Source: Thalassospira povalilytica
GTDB lineage: Bacteria > Pseudomonadota > Alphaproteobacteria > Rhodospirillales > Thalassospiraceae
Direction of reading: 5' to 3'
Assembly: GCF_002844235.1 (NCBI RefSeq)
Contig: NZ_PGTS01000002.1
Location: 310,001 to 374,000, forward strand
DNA length: 64,000 nt
The notes below the pieces were generated by a model, which was not told the origin of the DNA, did no database searches, and was given only the letters and a program-made list of their open reading frames with translations. The position numbers were made by a program, and so were the translations under genes. Below, one piece after another: positions 47,684 through 54,716 of this stretch; position 1 is the first letter of the stretch, and each line of letters opens with the position of its first letter.

Positions 47684-49372
47684 ATGTCGGATACGACATT
47701 TGAAGTATTGGTTCAGCGGGGGGATCGCTGGATCATCCACTCGACATTTGACGTCGAAAAAGAAGCGGTTTCAGAAGCAGAAAAGGTTCTGAAAACCAAG
47801 GTGTCTGCCGTACGCGTGGTCCGTAACTGGGAACGCGGCGATGGTCGTCATGTTGAAAAGGTTCTTCTGGAAAAAGAAGGGGCAGGTGACAGCGAAGAAG
47901 AAGACGTCCGTGTTTCTTCGATCGATGAAGCGCCGCTTTGCGAGACCGACAACGACCTTTTGCAGAAAGAAAGCCGCGCAACCATCAACCGGTTGCTGCG
48001 CAAATATTTCGAACAGGAAATTCTGACTCCTTGCGAGGTAATGTATAATTACCAGAACCTCCGCAAGTTGATGTTCCATGACACCTTGATGCCGACGGCT
48101 GTCGACAAGGTTGCCGGTTTGCATGCCAAGGCGACCGATGGCGACCATATCGAGGCGATGAACAACCTTCATGGCGCGATCGAACAATTGTCTGCGCGCG
48201 CCCGCGAAGTTGAAAAGGTTGATCTGCCGGCATTCGAAGACGCCACCATCTCGGAAGTGCGCGACGAAATTCGTCGTCTTAACCTGGCCGAAGATACTGA
48301 TTTCCTGACGATGGTAGCGCTAACACGCGTTCTGTCATCAACCCGCAACTGGGTGGGGAAGCTTGATCTTGCCCTGAAGGTCAAAGGCGACGAAAAAGAC
48401 GAAGCCGCCCGCAAGATGCTTGATGACGTGATTGCCGATATTCTGGGATCACCGGTCGCGCTTAAGGAATTGCTGGGAAGTTCACGCAGCTTTGGCGAAG
48501 CGGTGACGCTTCATATCGATCTGGCTCTTGGTCGAGCAAAAGGCAATCGCGGGGCCGCGGATGATATTCTTGAACTGCTCAACCCGTTATTCGGATCCGG
48601 GCTGTTGTCGACCAGTCAGGAAGCGATGTTTGATTACGTCGTACGCGAGTTGCGCAGTGCCAACAACCTGACCCGCCATGAAAGTGATCCCGATCCGCTG
48701 ATTGGCATTCTTGATCGTCTGATCACGGAGCGCGGCGTTGTTTATGGCACCCCGATGGTCGAAGCCATCGCAGAACGCGGTGCGCGGTTGCGCAATGTTG
48801 GTGGTCCACGTGCCCTGATCGAAGGTGTTGCCGAGATCAACGGCCGCCTGATCCCCAACTATCGCAAGCTGACCTGGCTGATTGCGGTCGCCAATAGCGG
48901 CATCGTCGAAGATTTCGCAGACGAGCTGTATGTCATGATGCAGGACGCGGTAAAGGATATGCGGGCCTTGCGGGCTTTTTGTGATCCGGAATCCAAACCG
49001 CGCGACAAGATGGCAACGGTCAAGCATATGAATGACCTGCTCAGCGAGAGCAACCTGCCCGAAGACCAAAAGACCCAAATTGGTGCCAAGCTTGATGATG
49101 GACTGGCAGAATATCTGGTGCGTGAAAAGGTGATCGAGCGGATTGATAATCCGTCTCTGCATCTGCGCAAGCGTGCCTATATGCTTGTGCAATTCTGTTC
49201 CAGCGGCGTCCTGATCGAAGGTAAATCGGCGGCAATGGCGCGAAAAAGGGTGGTTGGATATCTGAAACAGCCCAACTTTACCGACAAGCTGGTTGATGAC
49301 ATCAAGGATATGACCGCCAAGGAAGGTACGATCCGCGATTTTTATGCGTTGCTGCAACGAAGCGGGTTCTGA
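47684..49372 (+). CDS. Large protein of unknown function
   Basis: I do not recognise this 562-residue protein. It has no signal peptide and no membrane segment. The first 60 residues form a compact beta-alpha domain (FEVLVQRGDRWIIHSTF, then a helix, then VSAVRVVRNWERGD). Then comes an acidic linker. The rest is mainly helical and hydrophilic (for example TINRLLRKYFEQEILTPCEV and DVIADILGSP), with evenly spaced leucines. The start MSDTTFEV at 47684 is chosen because the upstream frame from 47645 is not conserved-looking. It follows pqiABC after 264 bases and is probably transcribed from its own promoter. Confidence 0.7.
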   Translation: MSDTTFEVLVQRGDRWIIHSTFDVEKEAVSEAEKVLKTKVSAVRVVRNWERGDGRHVEKVLLEKEGAGDSEEEDVRVSSIDEAPLCETDNDLLQKESRATINRLLRKYFEQEILTPCEVMYNYQNLRKLMFHDTLMPTAVDKVAGLHAKATDGDHIEAMNNLHGAIEQLSARAREVEKVDLPAFEDATISEVRDEIRRLNLAEDTDFLTMVALTRVLSSTRNWVGKLDLALKVKGDEKDEAARKMLDDVIADILGSPVALKELLGSSRSFGEAVTLHIDLALGRAKGNRGAADDILELLNPLFGSGLLSTSQEAMFDYVVRELRSANNLTRHESDPDPLIGILDRLITERGVVYGTPMVEAIAERGARLRNVGGPRALIEGVAEINGRLIPNYRKLTWLIAVANSGIVEDFADELYVMMQDAVKDMRALRAFCDPESKPRDKMATVKHMNDLLSESNLPEDQKTQIGAKLDDGLAEYLVREKVIERIDNPSLHLRKRAYMLVQFCSSGVLIEGKSAAMARKRVVGYLKQPNFTDKLVDDIKDMTAKEGTIRDFYALLQRSGF

Positions 49373-49404
49373 CCGCCAGCCCACTGCATTTCTGATCTGA
49401 TTGC

Positions 49405-49446
49405 AAACACCCCGCGATGCCATTTGGCAAAATTCGTGGGGTGTTT
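49405..49446 (+). terminator. Intrinsic terminator of the large hypothetical gene
   Basis: AAACACCCC (49405-49413) pairs with GGGGTGTTT (49438-49446), enclosing a TGCCATTTGGCA inner hairpin, 32 bases after the stop codon. Confidence 0.75.
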
Positions 49447-49504
49447 GTCATTGTTGCCAAAACCTGTTTGCGGCATGCTTGGATCAATCCAGCGAGGTGT
49501 CCGC

Positions 49505-50554
49505 ATGTCAGTATCCAAAACAGCCGCAAAATCAGAAACCCCAAGACGATTGATCGTCTGCCATGCCTATGACCGGGTGATGAGCCTCGATGTCGTCGGG
49601 CCGCTTCAGGTTTTTGGTTCCGCTAATGACGAATTGACCCGAACCGGGCGGGCAGCAGGATATGACGTGCTTGTCACAGCCTCCCGGTCTGGTCCGGTCA
49701 GGACGTCCTGCGGGGTGCAGCTTTATGCCGATTGTGGCTGGCAGGATCTTGATCTTTCGACGGTTGATACGTTGCTTGTGCCCGGTGGGGACGGGGTTGC
49801 GCGTTTCTTTGATGACCATGATTTTCTTGAATGGCTCTGTGCTGCGGAAAAAGTCATTCCGCGCCTTGGATCTGTTTGTTCAGGCGCGCTGATCCTGGCC
49901 GAGGCCGGGCTTCTGAACGGGCGCATGGCGACAACGCACTGGTCGCGCTGTGATCAGATGATCCGTGATTATCCGGCCATTCATCTGATGGCAGATCGAC
50001 TGCACAGTTATGATCCGACCGGATATGACGGTGACCCGCATGTCTTTACATCGGCCGGGGTGACGGCGGGCATTGATCTTGCCCTTGCAATTGTCGAGGC
50101 CGATTACGGTCGGGCACTGGCGTTATCGGTTGCGCGGCGGCTTGTGATGTTTCTTAAACGGCCGGGCGGGCAGGCGCAATTCAGTGCCTATCTGACGCCG
50201 GAAGGCGGGGCGACCACCCGCTTGGCCGGGTTGCTGGAATGGTTGCCGGCCAATCTGGCAGAAGATTTGTCGCTTGAAACGCTGGCCGGTCGGGCGGGTA
50301 TGACACCGCGAACCTTTTCACGGGTCTTTAGCCGCGACCTTGGAATGAGCCCGGCACGCTATGTCGAACGTATCCGGGTCGAAGCCGCACGTGCCTTGCT
50401 GCAAGATGACGGGATTACAGTATCGCGGGTCGCCGAATTGTGCGGTTTCAGGCATCCGGAAACCTTGCGCCGGGCCTTTCAGCGACATCTGTCGGTCAGC
50501 CCGCAGGAATATGCCGAGCGGTTCGCCCGAAAACCGTATGCGGGCGCAATCTAG
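49505..50554 (+). CDS. GlxA-type AraC family regulator with DJ-1/PfpI domain
   Basis: A regulator of about 349 residues. The N-terminal half is a DJ-1/PfpI-like domain with TLLVPGGDGVARF and SVCSGALILAEAGLL, as in GlxA, whose cysteine position is here in VCSGAL. The C-terminal AraC helix-turn-helix reads LETLAGRAGMTPRTFSRVF and GFRHPETLRRAFQRHLSVSP. The ATG at 49505 has GAGGTG upstream. It lies just before an MFS gene in the same direction (72-base gap), so it likely controls that transporter. Effector unknown. Confidence 0.88.
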   Translation: MSVSKTAAKSETPRRLIVCHAYDRVMSLDVVGPLQVFGSANDELTRTGRAAGYDVLVTASRSGPVRTSCGVQLYADCGWQDLDLSTVDTLLVPGGDGVARFFDDHDFLEWLCAAEKVIPRLGSVCSGALILAEAGLLNGRMATTHWSRCDQMIRDYPAIHLMADRLHSYDPTGYDGDPHVFTSAGVTAGIDLALAIVEADYGRALALSVARRLVMFLKRPGGQAQFSAYLTPEGGATTRLAGLLEWLPANLAEDLSLETLAGRAGMTPRTFSRVFSRDLGMSPARYVERIRVEAARALLQDDGITVSRVAELCGFRHPETLRRAFQRHLSVSPQEYAERFARKPYAGAI

Positions 50555-50626
50555 CCCGCACGGTACCGGCATCAGGCAGATTGCCTGATCAATTCAACAC
50601 AGTTTGATTTTTTCGGAGTTGGCAAC

Positions 50627-51811
50627 ATGTTGTTACTGACCAATGGCGCGGTGCGTCTGCTGTTTATTGCACAGGCCCTTTACTGGTCCTGTTCGTTGAT
50701 CGGAATTACCCTGACCGCGCTTGTCGGGGTGTCGCTTGCGCCAAGTGCCGGGCTTGCGACATTACCGCTTGGTGTTTTGATGCTTGGCAATCTTATGTCG
50801 GTTCATCCGCTTGCCATGGTGATGCAACGGCGTGGCCGGCGTGTCGGCCTTTTTCTCGGTGCGCTTTGTGGTGTGGCGGGCGGGTTGCTTCTGGCGGCCG
50901 GTATTTATATCGGGCAGTTCTGGTTGGTGGCATTGGCACCCTTGTTGATTGGTACCTATCAGGCATCGGCCATGTATTATCGCTATGCCGCGATCGAGGC
51001 CGTCGATAAAACACAAAGTGGCCGGGCGGCGGCACTGGTTGTCGGGGGTGGTGTCCTGGCCGCACTTGTTGCGCCGGAAATCGCCGGGTTCAGTCGTGAT
51101 TTCCTGCCCGTACCGTTTGCCGGTGCCTATGTCGCACTTGCCGGTTTGGCAGCGATGGCTGCGATCATAACGATCATGTTGCCCGATGGCGGCATTCCGG
51201 CGCGATCCGGATCAAGCTGGACCGTAATGGCCACACTTTTGCGGCGACCGGTAATCCGCGGGGCCATTGCCGTAAGTGCAGCCGGGCACGGGATCATGAT
51301 CCTTGTCATGACGGCAACGCCACTTGCGATGAAATATTGCGGGTTTGATATTGATGTATCGGCCAACGTCATCCGTTGGCATCTGATCGGCATGTTCCTG
51401 CCTGCCTTTGTCGCAGGCCCGATGATTGACCGGTTCGGCGCGCATCGGGTGGCATCCCTTGGTGTTGGCATCTTGCTGATCAGTGTCGGTTTTGCTGTGA
51501 CGGACATATCGGCAGAAGCGTTTCTGATCAGTTCATTCCTGCTTGGGATTGGCTGGAACATGATGTTGCTGGCGGGGACGACCATGCTTGGTGCGGGACA
51601 TGATCCATCCGAACGCGGACATGCGCAAAGCCTGATGGAGCTTGGCAACAGCATCACGGCAACTGCGGCCTCGATCGCCAGTGGCGCTTTGATCGCCGGG
51701 GCAGGGTGGATCCCGGTGAATTACGGCGTGGTGCCCGTTCTTGTGGTTGCGATGGTTTTGATGTGGCGCGGGCTGGTCGCGCAGCGATCAGCCGCACAGG
51801 CCGGGGCTTGA
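50627..51811 (+). CDS. MFS transporter
   Basis: A 394-residue inner-membrane protein with 12 hydrophobic segments. Between helices 2 and 3 the conserved loop is VMQRRGRRVGLFLGAL, and a second pseudo-symmetric loop appears as MIDRFGAHRVASLG. It matches general MFS_1 proteins and has no obvious drug or sugar subgroup motif. Its operon-like position after the GlxA-type regulator suggests export or uptake of the regulator's ligand. Only the general function is firm. Confidence 0.85.
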   Translation: MLLLTNGAVRLLFIAQALYWSCSLIGITLTALVGVSLAPSAGLATLPLGVLMLGNLMSVHPLAMVMQRRGRRVGLFLGALCGVAGGLLLAAGIYIGQFWLVALAPLLIGTYQASAMYYRYAAIEAVDKTQSGRAAALVVGGGVLAALVAPEIAGFSRDFLPVPFAGAYVALAGLAAMAAIITIMLPDGGIPARSGSSWTVMATLLRRPVIRGAIAVSAAGHGIMILVMTATPLAMKYCGFDIDVSANVIRWHLIGMFLPAFVAGPMIDRFGAHRVASLGVGILLISVGFAVTDISAEAFLISSFLLGIGWNMMLLAGTTMLGAGHDPSERGHAQSLMELGNSITATAASIASGALIAGAGWIPVNYGVVPVLVVAMVLMWRGLVAQRSAAQAGA

Positions 51812-51825
51812 AAAAGATAAAAGGA

Positions 51826-51850
51826 ACCGCCGGTCATGAGGACCGGCGGT
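51826..51850 (+). terminator. Hairpin after the MFS gene
   Basis: ACCGCCGGTC pairs with GACCGGCGGT around a five-base loop, 15 bases after the stop. No T run follows, so termination is uncertain. Confidence 0.45.
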
Positions 51851-51947
51851 GAAGTTGCGGGGCAAACGGGGAGTTTCGCCCCGGCGCGACTGAAAAACTC
51901 AATCGTTTCGCGCCGGATCACGTTCTGTAACGATGCTGTCCGGCCAA

Positions 51948-51973
51948 TAAAAAAACCGGCCATCAGGCCGGTT
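51948..51973 (-). terminator. Terminator overlapping the end of the small hypothetical gene
   Basis: AACCGGCC pairs with GGCCGGTT around ATCA; on the minus strand the stem is followed by a seven-T run. The stem includes the stop codon at 51963-51965. Confidence 0.8.
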
Positions 51974-52184
51974 GTGATTCAAACGATGCGGCGTTGCCGG
52001 CAACGAATTCCTTGATCTTCTGCAAAACAAATTCGCGAGAGCTGTTTTCACGGGTACGGAACAGCACTTCGCGATCCTGAATGACCAGGCCCATATAGAC
52101 CGGATCGTTATGACCTTCCTTGATCAATTTCAGGGCGCGGAGGGTATGCCCGAAATCATCGGTGCTTTGATAGATGGTGCGCAT
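51963..52184 (-). CDS. Small conserved-looking hypothetical protein
   Basis: A 73-residue soluble protein of unknown function. It begins MRTIYQSTDDFGHTLRALKL, has a central GLVIQDREVLFRTRENS segment and a helical end. GGAGAAAG just before the ATG at 52184 supports translation, and the terminator over its stop supports a dedicated transcript. The frame extends to 52217, but the inner start has the ribosome site. Confidence 0.55.
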   Translation of the reverse strand: MRTIYQSTDDFGHTLRALKLIKEGHNDPVYMGLVIQDREVLFRTRENSSREFVLQKIKEFVAGNAASFESQPA

Positions 52185-52237
52185 CTTTCTCCAACCAGCA
52201 TTTGTGTCGGGTGACAATGTAAGACCAATCGACCAAG

Positions 52238-52281
52238 GCTTTATGACAGCTGTTTTTTTCCAGCCGATGACAGCTTTATGA
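52238..52281. repeat. Paired short repeats in the intergenic region
   Basis: ATGACAGCT occurs at 52243-52251 and 52267-52275, and GCTTTATGA at 52238-52246 and 52273-52281, so the two elements are present twice in swapped order. The segment could be a two-site operator for the minus-strand gene or just a local duplication. Confidence 0.4.
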
Positions 52282-52402
52282 TGGTTTGAAGACAGTTTTG
52301 CCCATCAACCAGAAAATTTCATGGGCAGGGCGGTCAAAAAGCTGCTGGTTTTATTTGGAAGGCCTGTTAAAAATAAAACGTCATCAAGGCCGGTTTCGGG
52401 CA

Positions 52403-52431
52403 TTGACATGCGCCATGACGGTGTTTAAGAA
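52403..52431 (+). promoter_or_regulatory. Promoter of tRNA-Ser
   Basis: TTGACA (52403-52408) and TAAGAA (52426-52431) are 17 bases apart, a near-consensus housekeeping promoter. Transcription would begin near 52438, about 29 bases before the tRNA. Confidence 0.75.
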
Positions 52432-52466
52432 AGGCGTCGTTCCGCAGGGAACACCAAAGACATACA

Positions 52467-52559
52467 GGGCAAATGGCCGAGTGGCTGAAGGCGCTCCCCT
52501 GCTAAGGGAGTATAGGGTGACAAGCCCTATCGAGGGTTCGAATCCCTCTTTGCCCGCCA
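52467..52559 (+). tRNA. tRNA-Ser (anticodon GCT)
   Basis: A full tRNA with a seven-base acceptor stem (GGGCAAA with TTTGCCC), an anticodon arm CTCCC-CTGCTAA-GGGAG carrying GCT at 52501-52503, a long variable arm (TATAGGG with CCCTAT), the GGTTCGAATCC T arm, and an encoded CCA at 52557-52559. The long variable arm and GCT anticodon make it the serine isoacceptor for AGC and AGU. Confidence 0.97.
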
Positions 52560-52565
52560 TTGATT

Positions 52566-52597
52566 AAAGCACCCCAGAAGGGTGCTTTTTTCTTTTT
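52566..52597 (+). terminator. Intrinsic terminator of tRNA-Ser
   Basis: AAAGCACCC pairs with GGGTGCTTT around CAGAA, followed by a run of T residues seven bases beyond the tRNA end. Confidence 0.92.
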
Positions 52598-52709
52598 CCT
52601 GATGGCAGAAAATCCCTATCAAAATCGTTATTCTGTTGTGTGGATCTCGTAATCGGGGCCGCAAACAATATCTTTTGATAAACAAAGTGCTACAGTGATT
52701 GAGGGTGAA

Positions 52710-53189
52710 ATGTCTGAACAGCGCCATATCCCGGGGTTTGCCGCGATCGTATCGATTGCAGTGATTGCGATCCTCTTGCCGGTTTCGATGGCCCAATCAC
52801 ATACGGCAGCCGGTCTGCATCTGCATGAACCTGTCGAAATTGCACAGGGTGGCGGCGTTTTCTCGGACGAAGAACGTCAGATCATTCGCGAAGTGCTTGA
52901 TATCGCAACAGGCGAAGACAGTGATCGCAACAATGGTTCCAAAGGTGGCAAAGGCGATAAAGGAAAAGGCAACAAGGGCCTTCCGCCAGGCATTGCGATG
53001 AAGCTTGAGCGGGGCGGTACGTTGCCGCCGGGCATTGCAAAGCGTGATTTGCCAGCGAACCTTGAATCAAAATTGCCAAATCGCACGGATGGCGCAGTCC
53101 GCCAGATTATCGGTGATGACGTGGTTCTGATTGAGCGGGGAACCAACCTTATTCTTGATATTATCCGCGACGTGGTACGTAACCGGTAG
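52710..53189 (+). CDS. CigR/RcnB-like periplasmic protein
   Basis: A 159-residue exported protein. A signal or anchor segment covers about residues 8-28 (FAAIVSIAVIAILLPVSMAQ). Then comes a histidine-containing stretch (HTAAGLHLHEP), a short helix, a basic glycine-rich linker (GSKGGKGDKGKGNKG), the double motif LPPGIAMKLERGGTLPPGIA, and a C-terminal IIGDDVVLIERGTNLILDII. This order fits the CigR/RcnB-like family of small periplasmic proteins of poorly known role (anti-virulence or nickel/cobalt-linked). GAGGG precedes the ATG at 52710. Confidence 0.55.
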   Translation: MSEQRHIPGFAAIVSIAVIAILLPVSMAQSHTAAGLHLHEPVEIAQGGGVFSDEERQIIREVLDIATGEDSDRNNGSKGGKGDKGKGNKGLPPGIAMKLERGGTLPPGIAKRDLPANLESKLPNRTDGAVRQIIGDDVVLIERGTNLILDIIRDVVRNR

Positions 53190-53202
53190 GTCGTCAAATC
53201 AG

Positions 53203-53232
53203 AAAAAAAACGCGGCGAATAATGTCGCCGCG
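53203..53232 (-). terminator. Intrinsic terminator of the Lrp-ligand-domain gene
   Basis: CGCGGCGA pairs with TCGCCGCG. On the minus strand an eight-base T run (53203-53210 as A) follows the stem. Confidence 0.85.
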
Positions 53233-53270
53233 CACGTCGTTTTGGCCTTGTTGATCCGGGATCAGATCAA

Positions 53271-53513
53271 TCAGGTGAAGGCATTGAAGGTAATGATGGT
53301 CTGGGTGTCCTTGATGTTGGGCAGCTTGTGGATCTGTTCATTCACATAGCGCCCGATATCCTGTTCGTCTTCGACATAGACCTTGACCAGAAGTTCAAAC
53401 GGGCCGGAGATCGAATAGACTTCCGACACACCTTCGACTTCTTCCACAAGGTCTGCGGCCACGTCATAGGCTTTGCCAAGTTCACATTTTACGAAAATGA
53501 AGAACGGATGCAT
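53271..53513 (-). CDS. Stand-alone Lrp/AsnC ligand-binding (RAM) domain protein
   Basis: An 80-residue protein that is only the ligand-binding domain of Lrp/AsnC regulators: HPFFIFVKCELGKAYDVAADLVEEVEGVSEVYSISG and FELLVKVYVEDEQDIGRYVNEQI. There is no DNA-binding domain. The start at 53513 has GGAGC upstream and begins the conserved domain; the frame to 53576 is not conserved-looking. Stand-alone RAM proteins (SraM-like) form oligomers and may tune full-length Lrp proteins or bind amino acids. Confidence 0.82.
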   Translation of the reverse strand: MHPFFIFVKCELGKAYDVAADLVEEVEGVSEVYSISGPFELLVKVYVEDEQDIGRYVNEQIHKLPNIKDTQTIITFNAFT

Positions 53514-53620
53514 CGGAACGGCTCCAGTTTGAATTTGAATTTCAGACAAGCTACCCGGCTTGGACGGACCTTGCAATCACCTAGCAGCGATCACGCGGGC
53601 ATCCCCGAAACGGACAGCCC

Positions 53621-54571
53621 CTAAAGAGATGTTTTACGTGCCTGCGCAGCCCGGCTTGAAACCGCGTCCTGTGTCAGGTTCCAGACCGTCGTGCCGTCGG
53701 TTTCCGCAGTCAGGCTTGCCATGGCAAGGCCTGACGCAATCGCGGCATCAAAGCTGGTGCCCGGTTTGGCATAGGATGCCAGAAACCCGGAATAGAAGGC
53801 ATCACCCGCACCATTCACATCACGCACCCGGGTCGGAAGCGGCGACCAGAAAGACGTTTCAAGTCCGGTTGAGGAAACAACACCGGTCGCGCCAAGGGTG
53901 ATAATAACATCGGGGACACCTTTGCCTCGCAAAAGTTCAATGGCGGTTTTGGCCTGGCTTTTGTCGTTGATTTCAATGCCGGTCAGAATTTGTGCTTCGG
54001 CGCGGTTGGTAATCAACAGATCAAGCTTGCCCAACACATCCTTGAAACGCACCGCCTTGCTTGGGGAGACAGTGGCAGCACACATCTTTGCCGTGCCCTT
54101 GTTTTCAGCCAGCCAGGCAATGGTTTGCGCCGGCAGGTTGGCATCAATCAACCACCATGGCCATGCCTGAAAATTCGAAAGATGCGGTGCCAGACGGTCA
54201 ATCGTCAGAAGGTCATACACCTCGGCATCCATCATGCCCATCGCGAGTTCACCGGTTTCATCGAGAACCGCGGTGTAGCCCGCTGTATGCTTGCCTTCGA
54301 GCTTGATCATCCGTCGCGTATCAATGCCAAGATCGGCAAGGGCTGCGATAACCTGTTCACCATCACCGTCATCACCAACCGCGCCAAGCATCGCAACATT
54401 GTTGCCAAGCAATCGCAAATGAACGGCGATGTTGCGGGCAACGCCACCGGGCTTGCGATGCAGGGTGCGAACCGGGTTCGACGCAGCCGGAATATAATGG
54501 CCGGTACATTGCAGGGTACGGTCAAAATGAGCCGCGCCAAAGCAAAGGATATTGGCAGTCGGAGTGATCAC
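53621..54571 (-). CDS. PfkB family sugar/nucleoside kinase, PsuK-like
   Basis: A ribokinase-fold kinase of about 316 residues. PfkB motif 1 reads KPGGVARNIAVHLRLLGNNVAMLGAVGDDGDG, and the catalytic GAGD motif is in DVNGAGDAFYSGFL (Asp base). Motif 1 and its flank resemble E. coli PsuK, the pseudouridine kinase, better than ribokinase. The GTG at 54571 is the likely start (AAAGAG upstream); a GTG at 54601 is possible. No psuG glycosidase gene is adjacent. It may phosphorylate pseudouridine or another nucleoside. Confidence 0.78.
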   Translation of the reverse strand: MITPTANILCFGAAHFDRTLQCTGHYIPAASNPVRTLHRKPGGVARNIAVHLRLLGNNVAMLGAVGDDGDGEQVIAALADLGIDTRRMIKLEGKHTAGYTAVLDETGELAMGMMDAEVYDLLTIDRLAPHLSNFQAWPWWLIDANLPAQTIAWLAENKGTAKMCAATVSPSKAVRFKDVLGKLDLLITNRAEAQILTGIEINDKSQAKTAIELLRGKGVPDVIITLGATGVVSSTGLETSFWSPLPTRVRDVNGAGDAFYSGFLASYAKPGTSFDAAIASGLAMASLTAETDGTTVWNLTQDAVSSRAAQARKTSL

Positions 54572-54648
54572 GTTATGTCGCTCTTTGTGTGGGCATGTCA
54601 CGATTGGTGACTGTCATAAGCTGCGACAGGTTGCCAAGGCAAGAAAAA

Positions 54649-54681
54649 CAAAAAGGGCGACCCGTGTCGGCCGCCCTTTGC
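54649..54681 (-). terminator. Intrinsic terminator of the 5'-nucleotidase gene
   Basis: AAAGGGCG pairs with CGCCCTTT around a GC-rich loop; an A-rich run at 54641-54654 gives T residues on the minus strand. Confidence 0.75.
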
Positions 54682-54716
54682 ATTCACGATGTGTATTCCC
54701 GATCAGATGAAGCAGT

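Noticed and set aside
52467..53189. Genomic island inserted at tRNA-Ser
   Set aside because: No integrase, no repeat of the tRNA 3' end downstream in the window, and base composition is unchanged.
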